Origin: Glandiceps talaboti
Lineage: Eukaryota > Hemichordata > Enteropneusta > Spengelidae
Direction: 5' to 3'
Length of the DNA stretch: 64,000 bases
Assembly: GCF_964340395.1 (NCBI RefSeq)
Contig: NC_135567.1
Coordinates: 19,246,806-19,310,805, forward strand
In this document: piece after piece, positions 12,114 through 22,489 of the stretch
Position numbering within the stretch: position 1 is the first letter of the stretch
Layout of the letters: each line of letters begins with the position of its first letter
Translations under genes and position numbers: made by a program
The notes under the pieces: generated by a model
The model's input: the letters and a program-made list of their open reading frames with translations, nothing else
What the model was told of the DNA's origin: nothing
The model's database searches: none

Positions 12114-14015
12114 GCAGATACACATTTCGCCATGCCTATAGCACTACTTTACCTCAGTTCAGTTGCACTAAAAATACTTTTGCAAAAAAATAAACAAACA
12201 ATATATCATTCATTCATTCTTTTTTTTACAATTCACAGCCATCAGATCAAGAAACCCTCACTTGGGAATGCCATGAATGCCGCACTGGTAACCTAGGCAA
12301 CACAATAATATGTTCTGCATGTCATGCTCTCAAACCAGGTTCAAATCAAGACAGTCACCTGACCTTGTCAGCTGCAACTGAAGATGTTTCTGACATAACA
12401 CAGGTAAACATAAAATTACCATGTAAGGCCAAAAAATTGTTTCTGGTCAGCATGTGCATCATTAATAATACTCTACATCGTCGCACCAAAAACTGTCCTA
12501 ACCAGAAACAATTCTTTTATGCCTAATTAACATATATTCATATTATGAGAAGAATTGATTACCACTTGTAAGTTATGTAAGATTTTCATCTTGTTTACTT
12601 TTATTGTTTTCACCTAGCTGTAATGGAAAAATCCAGTCGGACTTTAGTACATTTGTATTGATTACTGCTATCAACTTAAAGTAAAAGTCCAGTCAGACTT
12701 ATTTCTACCTTTAGTACATTTGTATTGATTACTGCTATCAACTTAAAGGAAAAGTCCAGTCAGACTTATTTCTACCTTTAGTACAATTGTATTGATTACT
12801 GCTATCAACTTTAAAGGAAAAGTCCAGTCAGACTTATTTCTACCTTTAGTACATTTGTATTGATTACTGCTATCAACTTAAAGGAAAAGTCCAGTCAGAC
12901 TTATTTCTACCTTTAGTACACTTGTATTGATTACTGCTATCAACTTAAAGGAAAAGTCCAGTCAGACTTATTTCTACCTTTAGTACACTTGTATTGATTA
13001 CTGCTATCAACTTAAAGTAAAAGTCCAGTCAGACTTATTTCTACCTTTAGTACACTTGTATTGATTACTGCTATCAACTTAAAGGAAAAGTCCAGTCAGA
13101 CTTATTTCTACCTTTAGTACACTTGTATTGATTACTGCTATCAACTTAAAGGAAAAGTCCAGTCAGACTTATTTCTACCTTTAGTACACTTGTATTGATT
13201 ACTGCTATCAACTTAAAGGAAAAGTCCAGTCAGACTTATTTCTACCTTTAGTACACTTGTATTGATTACTGCTATCAACTTAAAGGAAAAGTCCAGTCAG
13301 ACTTATTTCTACCTTTAGTACACTTGTATTGATTACTGCTATCAACTTAAAGGAAAAGTCCAGTCAGACTTATTTCTACCTTTAGTACACTTGTATTGAT
13401 TACTGCTATCAACTTAAAGGAAAAGTCCAGTCAGACTTATTTCTACCTTTAGTACACTTGTATTGATTACTGCTATCAACTTAAAGGAAAAGTCCAGTCA
13501 GACTTATTTCTACCTTTAGTACACTTGTATTGATTACTGCTATCAACTTAAAGGAAAAGTCCGGCCAGACTTATTTCTACCTTTAGTACACTTGTATTGA
13601 TTACTGTTATCAACTTAGTTACCAAGGTGTATTTCTTCACTCCAAATTATGTGTAAGTAAATAAGTACTAAATTAGTAATTAGTTTCTTTGTTTTTTCAG
13701 TCACTTCAGGGCATGTTAACAACTCCGATACCCCAAGTATCTCAAGTATCAGAAATGCCAAGTGTTCAATCATTACCTGACCAAGGAGACACCCAAGTCC
13801 AAGACCCCATGCAGGTGATGTAATATTATGAATATTGACTGGCCAAACTAGGAATCATACATTTACCAAATCACATATGATGCATACATTCTTGCTCAAA
13901 CATTTCTCTTACAGACACAGACCATACGGTTTACCAAAACATACAAAAAGTTTAATTTGAATCAGTTGCTATTGCAGTTTTTGAAATGTATTCACTCACA
14001 AAAAATATACAATTA

Positions 14016-14074
<59 letters not shown>

Positions 14075-14622
14075 CACATACGTACATACGTATGAACACA
14101 TGCATTCACGCATGCATGCAAACACACACACAAGCACACACACACTCGTGCATCTCAGGACTTCTAGAATAATGACTTTGACTATACTGTGAGTGGAGGT
14201 GTGGATGGTAATGATACTGTATAGGAACACAGTTATACAGACTATCAATACATGTTCATGACTTGTATGTCTTTTGTTTTCATTTCTAGGGATTGGATGG
14301 CATGTTTCATCGGAAAGCAAAGTCATGGCAATGTGAGACATGTCTTGTAAGCAATCCTGCAAAGTTTACAGAGTGTGCAGCATGTGGTGATGCCAAGTTA
14401 TCGGGTACACCTGCTAGACTACTAGTCCGTGATAACAAATTAAAATTTTATTCAACGTACTCACATGAAATGGGTACCAGCGTATTTATCCCAAGGACTT
14501 CAGAAGAGTCATGTGGTGTTGCTGGCTTTGGCATTCCAACAAAAAATGACAATATTCCACAGAATGCTGACTGTGAGGCACATCTACACCAATATTCACC
14601 TACTGAAGGTGATACAAATTAG
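8319..14622 (+). CDS. B-box/coiled-coil protein with three RanBP2-type zinc fingers
   Basis: Five exons: 8319-9137, 11878-12042, 12239-12403, 13701-13814, 14290-14622 (531 aa). Every intron is phase 0, and exons 2 and 3 are both 165 nt. Residues 12-50 form a B-box type 1 (C12,C15,C26,C29,C34,C37,H41,H50). Residues 73-107 form a B-box 2 (C73,H76,C85,C88,C93,C96,H101,H106/107). A coiled coil follows at about 115-240. No RING is present, so it is TRIM-like but not a predicted E3 ligase. Three W-x-C-x2-C-x10-C-x2-C fingers follow: W286/C288-C305, W337/C339-C356 and W434/C436-C453. The third has CLVSN after the first cysteine pair, as in Nup153/Nup358 fingers that bind RanGDP. None has the TF dipeptide of ubiquitin-binding NZF fingers. 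The start ATG follows a CpG-rich leader. Function is unknown; domains suggest a cytoplasmic or nuclear scaffold. Joining exon 1 to the rest is inferred from phase and spacing. Confidence 0.8.
9138..9837. other. Intron 1 of the B-box gene, first part
   Basis: No exon or element can be supported. It keeps moderate CpG content, so the CpG-rich patch may extend into the intron. Confidence 0.4.
9838..10620. mobile_element. Foldback (palindromic) element, copy 1
   Basis: Left arm about 9905-10135 and right arm about 10405-10615 are inverted copies. Both contain a TTTCTCGTCGCTGAACAT-type motif, an ACGCTTCCATTCTACC motif and CCACTCAAAAA. The middle holds a (GTAC)n tract and unique DNA. A second copy is at 18865-19440. 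No ORF is long enough for a transposase, so it looks non-autonomous. Confidence 0.75.
10621..11870. other. Rest of B-box gene intron 1, no clear feature
   Basis: AT-rich. An (AAAC)n run lies at about 10637-10661, and the short direct repeat TACATAATTAGA occurs at about 11041 and 11082. No exon signal is seen. Confidence 0.4.
12055..12180 (-). mobile_element. Small fragment of the GCACAACTGAAC hairpin repeat family
   Basis: Read on the minus strand it has a GTGCAACTGAACT arm, then TAGTGCTATAGGCATGGCG, then a (TG)n tract. The same order is found at the end of the large repeat near 20150. It lies between zinc-finger exons 2 and 3. Confidence 0.6.
12635..13617. repeat. 67-bp minisatellite, about 14 copies
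   Basis: Units of 67 bp contain GGAAAAGTCCAGTCAGACTT, ATTTCTACCTTTAGTACA and TGTATTGATTACTGCTATCA. Internal units are almost identical and only the outermost diverge. It lies in intron 3 of the B-box gene. No spacers are present, so it is not a CRISPR array. Confidence 0.95.
14018..14072. repeat. (CA)n microsatellite
   Basis: About 27 CA units in intron 4 of the B-box gene. Confidence 0.95.
14145..14245 (+). pseudogene. Decayed exon-like fragment, copy 1
   Basis: A ~95-bp stretch (CATCTCAGGACTTCTAGA, then GACTTTGACTATACTGTGAG, then AATGATACTGTA) is repeated at 15845-15940 and, in part, at 29650-29705. One frame reads NDFDYTVS and NDTV with stops between. It may be a duplicated, non-functional exon of this gene family. 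Confidence 0.4.
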
Positions 14623-14970
14623 GGTTAGGCTAGGGAGTCTAATCCTAACTCCCTAGGTTGAATGTAAATCTTCAACTGAAGGTGATACAAATTATGGTTA
14701 GTCTAGGGAGTCTAATCTTTACTCCCTAGCTTGAATACAAATCTCCACCTGCTGAAGGTGATACAAATTAGGGTTAGGCTAGGGAGTCTAATCTTAACTC
14801 CCTAACTTGAATACAAATCTTTACCTACTGAAGGTGATACAAATTAAGGTTAGCCTAGGGAGTCTATTCCTACCTTCCTGGCTTGAATACAAATCTTCAC
14901 CCTCTGAAGGTGACACTCATTAGGATTAGGCTAGGGAGTCTAATCCTAACTCCCTAGCTTGAATATAAAT
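14598..14970. repeat. ~82-bp minisatellite over the B-box gene stop codon
   Basis: About 4.5 units of CTGAAGGTGATACAAATTAG, GGTTAGGCTAGGGAGTCTAA and TCCTAACTCCCTAG. The stop codon (TAG, 14620-14622) lies in the first unit, so the last residues are encoded by the repeat. Each unit also contains a short GGGAGT/ACTCCC inverted repeat. Confidence 0.9.
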
Positions 14971-14989
14971 AGGCTACAGGTAGCCTCCT

Positions 14990-15295
14990 AAGGGATTGGT
15001 ATGGAGTCATGATAGGCAAATGGTTAGAGTGCCCGGCTTTGAATCTGCAGGTTGCAGGTTTGAGCCCTGTCGCTGCCTTTGTTTCTGAATGACTAAAGTC
15101 CTTGAGCAAGATTTGAACCATGATTTATCCTATGCACTTATAGAGGCTGCAATGGATTGTATGCTCCCCAGGGAGTTAAGGAAGTAATGAGCCATAATGT
15201 ATCATTATTGATCCATGCCAGGGGTAAATAATTGTAAAGTGCTTTGAGCACAAAGTGAGAAAGCGCTATATAAAAACCAACATTATAACATTATT
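14990..15295 (+). mobile_element. tRNA-derived SINE
   Basis: An RNA polymerase III A box (TGGTTAGAGTG, 15021-15031) and B box (GGTTTGAGCCC, 15057-15067) are at tRNA-like spacing. A tRNA-unrelated body follows, then an AAAGTGCTTTGAGCACAAAG stretch and AAGCGCTATATAAA near the 3' end, common in animal SINEs. It lies just downstream of the B-box gene. Confidence 0.8.
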
Positions 15296-16090
15296 GTCAG
15301 TCGTCAGTGTTTAGATGTTATCAACTTGAAATACATATGGTCACAAAACAGTGACCACAGAGAGAATGATAGACAGGTGCATAGATTATGCTAGCCAATC
15401 AGACGAGAGGGTACTAAGACTAATTTGCATATATATTAACCTTAATCCTAGTACCCTCCTGTAATAAATAAAAATTGGTCAAGTTTTGAATCAAGAGACA
15501 CCATTCAAATTTGCACAATAACTTTTCCACAAAACCTGCCAGTTATGACAGTCCCCTAGGATATGAACATGGATTCTAACTAAACCATGTCTGGTCAAAG
15601 TCTCCAATCAGCACAAAAAGTTGTTCATCTAATAAGTGAACCCCAACTGTTAAAGTGATGTAAACAGTGTATAAGTAGCATCCTACGCTGACAAATATAC
15701 TATATTTGGACATTACATAACTGCCCCAATAAACACTAACTTTATGAGGAACTGTGGTATTGGTTAGAATTTTGTGATTGATTAGCAAAGACATGATGTT
15801 AATGACTGTGTGGGTGGCTGTGGATGAATTTAAAATTGTATCTCATGCATCTCAGGACTTCTAGAGTAACGACTTTGACTATACTGTGAGTGAAGGTGTA
15901 AATCATAACGATACTGTAAAGGAACTAGACTATAGTTGTGACTATGTATAGTCTTCATTATGGGTTTGATCATAAATCTGTGAATAAAGTTGCCATGATT
16001 AATTTTGGAAAGATTAATAGGAAATAAACTTATTTATTCTACATAAAGACAGAACTATTGATGAATTTTGACTTGAAATTTATATAAATT
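15296..16090. other. Intergenic; holds a segment shared with the region upstream of the glycosyltransferase gene
   Basis: Pieces at 15585-15625 (GTCTGGTCAA, CAATCAGCACA) and 15845-15940 (GTGAAGGTGTAAATCATAAC, AAAGGAACTAGACTA) are similar to adjacent sequence at 29610-29705. AATAAA occurs at about 15463 and 15983 and could serve the B-box gene. No other gene is seen. Confidence 0.45.
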
Positions 16091-16139
16091 GTATTAGTTT
16101 CAGATCTATTGTATTATAAAGTAACTAAAAACTACAATT

Positions 16140-16375
16140 GTAAGGAATGGTGGGGGAGATGAGTTTCATATCATGGCTTTGACAACAATCTATTACTGGC
16201 TTTGCTAGTTTTTTACTAGTTGATTTGTATCCATGGTAACAATCAACCAGGTAACTGAGATTTCAGTTTACATGAATCTATTATGGTCTCTCTGAGAGGT
16301 CAAAGGTTATCTAAACAAATGTTAAAGTTCATCTATTGGCTGAGGTCGTGTTGAGGTAACAAAGTTTTAAAAAGT
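16140..16375. repeat. Direct repeat A flanking the B-box gene (right copy)
   Basis: Partner of 7080-7345: shares TTTGTATCCATGGTAACAA and GGTCAAAGGTTATCTAA in the same order and orientation. Confidence 0.65.
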
Positions 16376-16397
16376 TGAATCTATCATTTTGATTTGG

Positions 16398-16682
16398 TAT
16401 GTATGTATGTATGTATGTATGCATGCATGCATGCGTGCGTGCATATGTATGTATGTATGTATGTATGTACGTACATACGTACGTACGTATGTATGTATGT
16501 ATGTTAATAAATATCTCTAAAACTTGTCTATAAATACCTTGATAAAGAATTTTTATTTGATTTTACATCTATTTATTAGGAATCACAGAAGTTCCATATG
16601 CTATGTATGTATGTATGTATGTATGTATGTATGTATGTATGTATGTATGTATGTATGTATGTATGTATGTATGTATGTATAG
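16398..16682. repeat. (GTAT)n microsatellites
   Basis: Two blocks (about 16398-16505 and 16602-16681) of tetranucleotide repeat; the first is mixed with GTGC and CGTA variants. Confidence 0.95.
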
Positions 16683-17560
16683 AACAGAAAAGGGTTGAAA
16701 TCGTGATCGCCGTTGGTGGCGCTGATTTTTGGATGCAGACTGAAAATTAATTTAATTTGATTTATCGAGTACATAACTAAAACATGATGCAATGCTGTTC
16801 ACGATTTACACAACGAAGCGTTCACGTCATGGTGATAGCGCCACCAACGACACAATTTCAGACTCTTCTGGGCATGTGTTCTGCAGGTTCGCTTTGCAAT
16901 CATAATCACTGATTTATCGATCACAATCATGATTACGGTTTGACATGTATCAATCACAATCATGATTGGTAATCACAGTAATCATGCCCCTAACCATGAT
17001 TGACGTGATTACAAGATGACGGAAAACGGGTGATCGTGTGGCCGGCTGACAGCTTGAGTTCGAAATGACAGAAAACATCATGTATTGTGTTCTGTGAGAT
17101 TGTAATTTGTTATCATTGTAATCATTTTGACGATGTAAAATCAGTTAATTTACGGGAAATGTATGCAACTTTTGCTTACAACCTCGTTTCCAGTAATGAC
17201 GTCAGACTAATCACGATTGTGCAAATCGAAAGCGCTCGAGCGCTCGCCCCTGCTCATGCTGTTGTAGGAACTCCATGTTTACCATCATGCCTTTACATTG
17301 CATCAATCATATATAGTGTGTGACCACTACAGTTTTCATCATAGTTTACATATATAAATGTGCGATGTCAAATTGTGAACGTTCGTTTAAGGGGAGGGGG
17401 AGGGGATTTTGTCCTAAGTGAACGATGTTCGAGTGTTGAGCTTGTGCGACATTGTGGATCGCCCTTTATAGTGATGGAGTTGTTTATTCAAGCTTGGCAA
17501 CGCTTCAACTCGGTACAGATTTCAACAGATAGTTGCCAAGTAATTAACCATTAACCATTA
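16683..17560. other. CpG-enriched intergenic patch, possible unannotated promoter
   Basis: CpG is noticeably more frequent than in flanking DNA. TGGTGGCGCT (about 16715) and AGCGCCACCA (about 16837) form an inverted pair, and several ATGATT/AATCAT palindromes lie at 16900-17000. ORFs here are short and match nothing I recognise. It could be a promoter or a non-coding first exon, or another MITE. Confidence 0.25.
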
Positions 17561-18864
17561 ACCACTGGCATGATTATCAATAAAATTTACGAATCAACAG
17601 AGCACAAAGTCCAGAGAACAATACTAGACTATGTTGTCAGAGTTATTTTTATCACCAAAAAGAACGATTCATAAGGATTAAACCATTGATTTCAAGGGGT
17701 CTTGTGGATTTGGACCCGACAACATTTTTTAGTCAACCGTAAAAGCAATTTTTCCTCCAAGAGTGAGTAATAAACTTGTTTCCACCTCGTAGGTATACAT
17801 CAATTTTTTATTCTTGAAATCGAATTTAGAATTTCTTATAACAGGCGATATACATGGTTAGTGTAGCGAACTTATTTCAAAAGTAAGTCAAATTTGAAAG
17901 TTGACTGAAAAATTGAATCAAATTAGTAGGAAGGAGCCAGGTGGGCTCTTCCTTCTCCTGCCAATGTAGAATTTTGAAATCAAGGACGAAAACAATGATT
18001 TCTGGTGCTATATACACATCGAAGTAGTAACAACGTTAACAGTACACTAGTATTCTGTGAAAGTTAAATTACTACACAATATGAGGGAGTAGAGATGGGG
18101 TGTATGGGAGGGGTTTCCCAATTCTGCACCTAAACATTTTTGAAATTAAGGGCTAAAAGAGTGCTATCTGGTGTTGTTTTAATACGGCAAGGTGAAAACA
18201 ATACCCTCTCCTGATTACAATTTAATTTTGAATTCAGAAAATTTATACCGAAAAAGAATTCAAAAAATGTATAACGTATTGACGCCATACAAATTTATAC
18301 CATTCAAAATTGTGTTATCATTATGATAAATTGCAGGATTCAAGGTACGTACTAAGTCAGGTCAGTAATAAAGTGACTTGAGGGTAGTGTTCTGTCTTGT
18401 TTGTTTCAACATTTGCTAACAGTATAAACCTTTGACAATCATCTTTAAAGTCAAAGGTGTAGGCGACGACTCCAGAGACACATATCAACATTTACCTGGG
18501 AATTTAACATTTTGTATCTAGTTTCCGCACTTACATTAAGTTACAGCACAACAAACAGCTCATACCCAGGAAACATTGTTTTTCTGTCTTGGGTTGGACA
18601 GCAAATTTTCTCGAAAAATCAATAATCCCCCTGTCCCCAAAATCAAGTGGTAAAACCCTAAGCTGAGAAGTTCCCGTTTGAATTGAGATCTGGAGAAGTG
18701 CGTCTAGCTGAGTCAAGGTAATTAATTAAATTAATAACTATGGTATGAGTAGTAACTTTTGTGTAAGTAATCATGGGGGGGGGGGAACTATATGTACTTC
18801 CAGACAAGAAGGGAACTGACAGATAGCACTGCATTGTTGAATTTGGAACCGCCATTTTCACATG
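17561..18864. other. Intergenic, no supported gene
   Basis: AT-rich sequence with scattered stops in all frames. A short poly(G) lies at about 18775. Nothing else is recognised. Confidence 0.4.
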
Positions 18865-19440
18865 GCCGAGTCAAGTACCACCCCGGTGTCAGTCACCGGC
18901 CCTCACTGGAGAGACTACCACCGTGGCAGTAGGGTAAAGTAGCCATTCCTCACTGAAAAGGCTAGTGCCACCACCGGCACCCACAATATTTCTCGTCGCT
19001 GAACATCTCCCAACAAATAAATCACACACAGAACCACATGGAAAGGCTATTATTTAACTTCTCGCGCAGCGCACATCCACTCAAAACAGTCTCGAGCTCT
19101 GTAGTGGCGGTGTCACAAGTGTCAGCGTTGTTGTGCGTATCACAGATAAGTGTGTTTAAATTTGTTACTTATCTGTGTGCGTATGCATGACATTGGTACA
19201 TGCCTGGCCGAATGGCTGCCGCTACGGAGACTTTTTGAGTGGCTGTGCGCCGCACGAGAAATGAAATAATTAGTTTGCCTTTGGTATTATAAGGTAGAAT
19301 GGAAGCGTTCGAGGAGTTCTGTGTGATTTATTTGTTGGGAAATGTTCAGCGACGAGAAATGTCGCGGGTGGTGGTACTATCCGTTCCAGTGAGGATCGGC
19401 TAGTGCCACTGCGGTGGTACTAGAGACACCCCGTTTCAGA
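18865..19440. mobile_element. Foldback (palindromic) element, copy 2
   Basis: Inverted arms (about 18890-19100 and 19200-19435) carry the same motifs as the 9838-10620 copy, including the TTTCTCGTCGCTGAACAT-type and GGTAGAATGGAAGCGTT motifs. The outer ends pair roughly as GTACCACC / GGTGGTACTAG. The centre has a small palindrome around ACAGATAAGTGTG and TTACTTATCTGTG. Confidence 0.75.
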
Positions 19441-20204
19441 TTTTGTCTGGCGAACCATGGAAGTAGAAACAGTTATAGTTCCATGGGTGAACCCAAAACT
19501 TGAATCAATATGAAGTCCAAACTCTGCGAAATATACTCAAGACACGTACGGTAACAGAACGACAACATGAACTTTAAACCGGACGTTTCACTCAGCCAAC
19601 TTTTCGAAAATTTTAGCTTCCCTCATCACCTTCAGCGTTCCCAAATTTAATAAACTTCCGATAAACATGTCGTTGTTACAATCGGACCATGAAAAAGATA
19701 TCAACCGATTCCTGTACAATCCGCGTTTAATATGTTACCCCTTTGATATATTATCGGCCAAGTATCTCAATTTTATCGATATATTAATGTATTCTGTTAT
19801 CGAGAAACAAGTGTACTGTAAAGCTAGATATAACTCGCCACTAGAAAATCAAGCAATTTTACAGTCGAGTCGTATACGTAAATACACGTAGTTCCCCTTA
19901 AAAGACTGGCAACAATAAGGTAATGGCACCAATAAAATGTCGGGTGAAGTATCAAAGTCCAGATACAAAAAAGAACTGTTACAATACATTTGTAGCCAAC
20001 CTTTAGACGTATTGGACTAACACTACTGCAAGTTCAACACTATTTCCGCTATCCTTACTGACATTTTTTTTGTAATTTTCAAATTTTTCAAATAAAAAAA
20101 ATAGCACCGATGACATTGTAGAACAAACTAACCACTGTACAGTTTTTTGTTAGCACAACTGAACTGCGGTTCAGTAGTGCTATAGGGATCGTCCGGCGTC
20201 TGTC

Positions 20205-20240
<36 letters not shown>

Positions 20241-20571
20241 CAACTTAAAGTCAAAAACCGCTGAACCGATTGCCATGATATTTGGTGGGTCCATTACCTT
20301 GGGTGTCTAGTTGGGAAATTGTTCAAATCAAAATGATCGCATCACAGATGTGTGATTTGGGTCAAAAAATGTGAATTTTGGTCAAAAAACTTAAACCCAG
20401 AAACTACTGGGCAGATTGGTGCAAAATTTGGTGGGAACATTGTTAAGGGGGTGTAAAGTAAGATTTGTTCATGACGTGATGATTCCATCAGTGATATGCA
20501 AATTAGGGCTAAAAATGTGTCTTTTTGGTTAAAAATCTATAATTCCAAAACTACTGAGCAGATTGGGCTGA

Positions 20572-20656
20572 AGTTTTGTCTACACTCTCATTCCAAAACA
20601 CTCAAGTTCATACACATGACCAAAATATAGGAGGACGCCTGTATGTTTTATTCTGG
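20572..20656. repeat. Split direct repeat B2
   Basis: An 85-bp sequence (AGTTTTGTCTACACTCTCAT to TGTTTTATTCTGGA) nearly identical to 21285-21371, in the same orientation. Confidence 0.9.
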
Positions 20657-20999
20657 ACTAGGAAACAAGCTACAGATTCTTGACAAATCAAGAAAACAAT
20701 GAGACAAATCATTCCTCACTAAATCGACACACTTCGCCCTAAAAAACCAGAGCAGAAAAACCCCATGCAATTGTAGTGTTCTTTGAGGAGGAAAATCTCT
20801 GGAAAAAGCGCAAGTGTTCAATTTGATTATTCCGCTAATATCACATGTATATACACACTTTACCAGTAAGGTACCCAAAAATATAATTAGCCCATTTACA
20901 AAGGCAAAACAGACTTTGGAAAACTATTAAAGAATTCCCCTGCAAAACAGAAAAAAACATGTAAAACACAATCTGAGTAACTTTGGGGGGGGGGGGGGT

Positions 21000-21286
21000 T
21001 GAGTTAAGGTTACGGCCCTAGTCCTCAAACATGCAAGCCTGGAATGGTTCTGCCTCATGCAGCAACTCCAGGTCATACAGGGCTTCAACAGCCTTATCCA
21101 ATCACATCACTACACTTGGAACTTCTGACCAATCGTTGGTCCTAAAATTCCCGCAATACCATTGACGTCACGTTACCCGTGACTCCTTCATTCTGATACA
21201 TTTCCCGCCTCACCTAGACTACAACAATTGCTACATTTCTCGATCCGACACAACAATATTTTCACGCTTTACTACGAAAATATTAG
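21000..21286. repeat. Split direct repeat A2
   Basis: Nearly identical to 26979-27273. It starts TGAGTTAAGGTTACGGCCC and ends around TTTACTACGAA. The high match suggests a fairly recent insertion. Confidence 0.9.
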
Positions 21287-21371
21287 TTTTGTCTACACTC
21301 TCATTCCAAAACACTCAAGTTCATACACATGACCAAAAATATAGGAGGACGCCTGTATGTTTTATTCTGGA
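21285..21371. repeat. Split direct repeat B1
   Basis: Partner of B2, abutting A2 on one side and the recombinase ORF 3' end on the other. Confidence 0.9.
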
Positions 21372-21407
21372 AGTCACCAAAGTATAGATGTGGGTCAGTG
21401 TCTAAAT

Positions 21408-22403
21408 CTATAATCCCAAATTTTGTGTTACAACTAATCTGTCCTTCAGACTATCTTCCACGTATCTATCCTTACAACTTTCGGATCGCCACCTACCATG
21501 TTTTTTAAAACACCGATCCTTAACTCCAGATGTGGCTGCTTTTGTTGCTCCCCCTGCTCTGAACGAATGAACAGTAAGGTGTGAGGAATTAGAAACAAAT
21601 TCGGCCAACCTTGACCTAACTATTTCATTAGCCCTGGTATAGCTTAATGGTTTATTTGAATTAATCAACTTGACGGTCTTTCCTGACCTCACAACTGGTT
21701 TGATTAAAAAATCATGACTATTCAGATCAATACTACCTGCTGAAATGTACCTCTCTAAATTTGTTACTGGACATGACAGCTTTCCTGTACGACCAATTAC
21801 AACAGTGTCCCCTTGTCTGTACTGATCAGTTTTACTCCCCCTTATTTTTAGAACTAAGTGGGACTCTAAGAAAGATACATCACTACAAGTTAAATTTGCC
21901 ATTTCATCATATCTGAGAAAACCAGAAAACAGCAGTAAGCACATCCCAACGCCACGTCTTACCAATAAATCTGAAGATGCTACAAATTTCTTAGACAACT
22001 GTAACAAAGCATCAACTGAAACTGCTTCTCTATGCGTAACAGGTTTCGATAATAATCTCTTTGCTGATTCTAAAACACTCTTAACAATAGGATTTTCTGT
22101 AGGGTTTATCTGACTAACACTTGCAAAAATATGTAGCCATTTAAGTGCATAGTAAACATTCATGATAACTGCTGCTGACTTTTTTGAATCCATCAAGCTC
22201 ATAAAAAACAAAGTCAAGTCTAAAGGAATTGCTGGAAAAACAGTCAATTTGAAAACTTTTGCAAAGTCAATCCAATGTCGAATATAAGAAACATAGTTCA
22301 AAACAGTTCCTGGTGCTTTGGAACGCAGGATAACATCTGGTAACACATCTAAATACTTCTGTAATTCGGGATGAACTGCTGCCGAGCGAGTTTCTTCACC
22401 CAA
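21408..22403 (-). CDS. Tyrosine recombinase of the Ngaro-like element
   Basis: 331 residues, lambda-integrase superfamily, predicted to integrate the circular cDNA. An N-terminal SAM-like core-binding region leads to the catalytic domain. The first Arg lies in GFLRYDEMANL, HSFR is at 21558-21569 (H-x-x-R box), and the GRWRS...DRYVEDS segment supplies the nucleophilic Tyr. Length is usual for YR-retroelement recombinases. The ORF is intact and separate from RT/RNase H. As with all parts of this element, no host function is implied. Confidence 0.9.
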   Translation of the reverse strand: MGEETRSAAVHPELQKYLDVLPDVILRSKAPGTVLNYVSYIRHWIDFAKVFKLTVFPAIPLDLTLFFMSLMDSKKSAAVIMNVYYALKWLHIFASVSQINPTENPIVKSVLESAKRLLSKPVTHREAVSVDALLQLSKKFVASSDLLVRRGVGMCLLLFSGFLRYDEMANLTCSDVSFLESHLVLKIRGSKTDQYRQGDTVVIGRTGKLSCPVTNLERYISAGSIDLNSHDFLIKPVVRSGKTVKLINSNKPLSYTRANEIVRSRLAEFVSNSSHLTVHSFRAGGATKAATSGVKDRCFKKHGRWRSESCKDRYVEDSLKDRLVVTQNLGL

Positions 22404-22489
22404 AAGGTTGGACCATAAATTCAGTTCTGTAATAGAAAATATATAGCAAAAACACTATAAGAAAAAACATGGTGAGTTTCCAAAAATCT

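Noticed and set aside
12635-13617. Possible CRISPR array
   Set aside because: Units are contiguous 67-mers with no unique spacers, in a eukaryotic intron.
11878-14622. Ubiquitin-binding NZF fingers
   Set aside because: The TF dipeptide after the second cysteine, needed by known NZF ubiquitin binders, is absent (PV, RT, LV instead).
14990-15295. Functional tRNA gene
   Set aside because: A and B boxes are present but no acceptor stem or cloverleaf can be drawn, and a SINE body follows.
17087-17554. Two short plus-strand ORFs in the CpG-rich patch
   Set aside because: No domain, no splice sites, and low-information composition.
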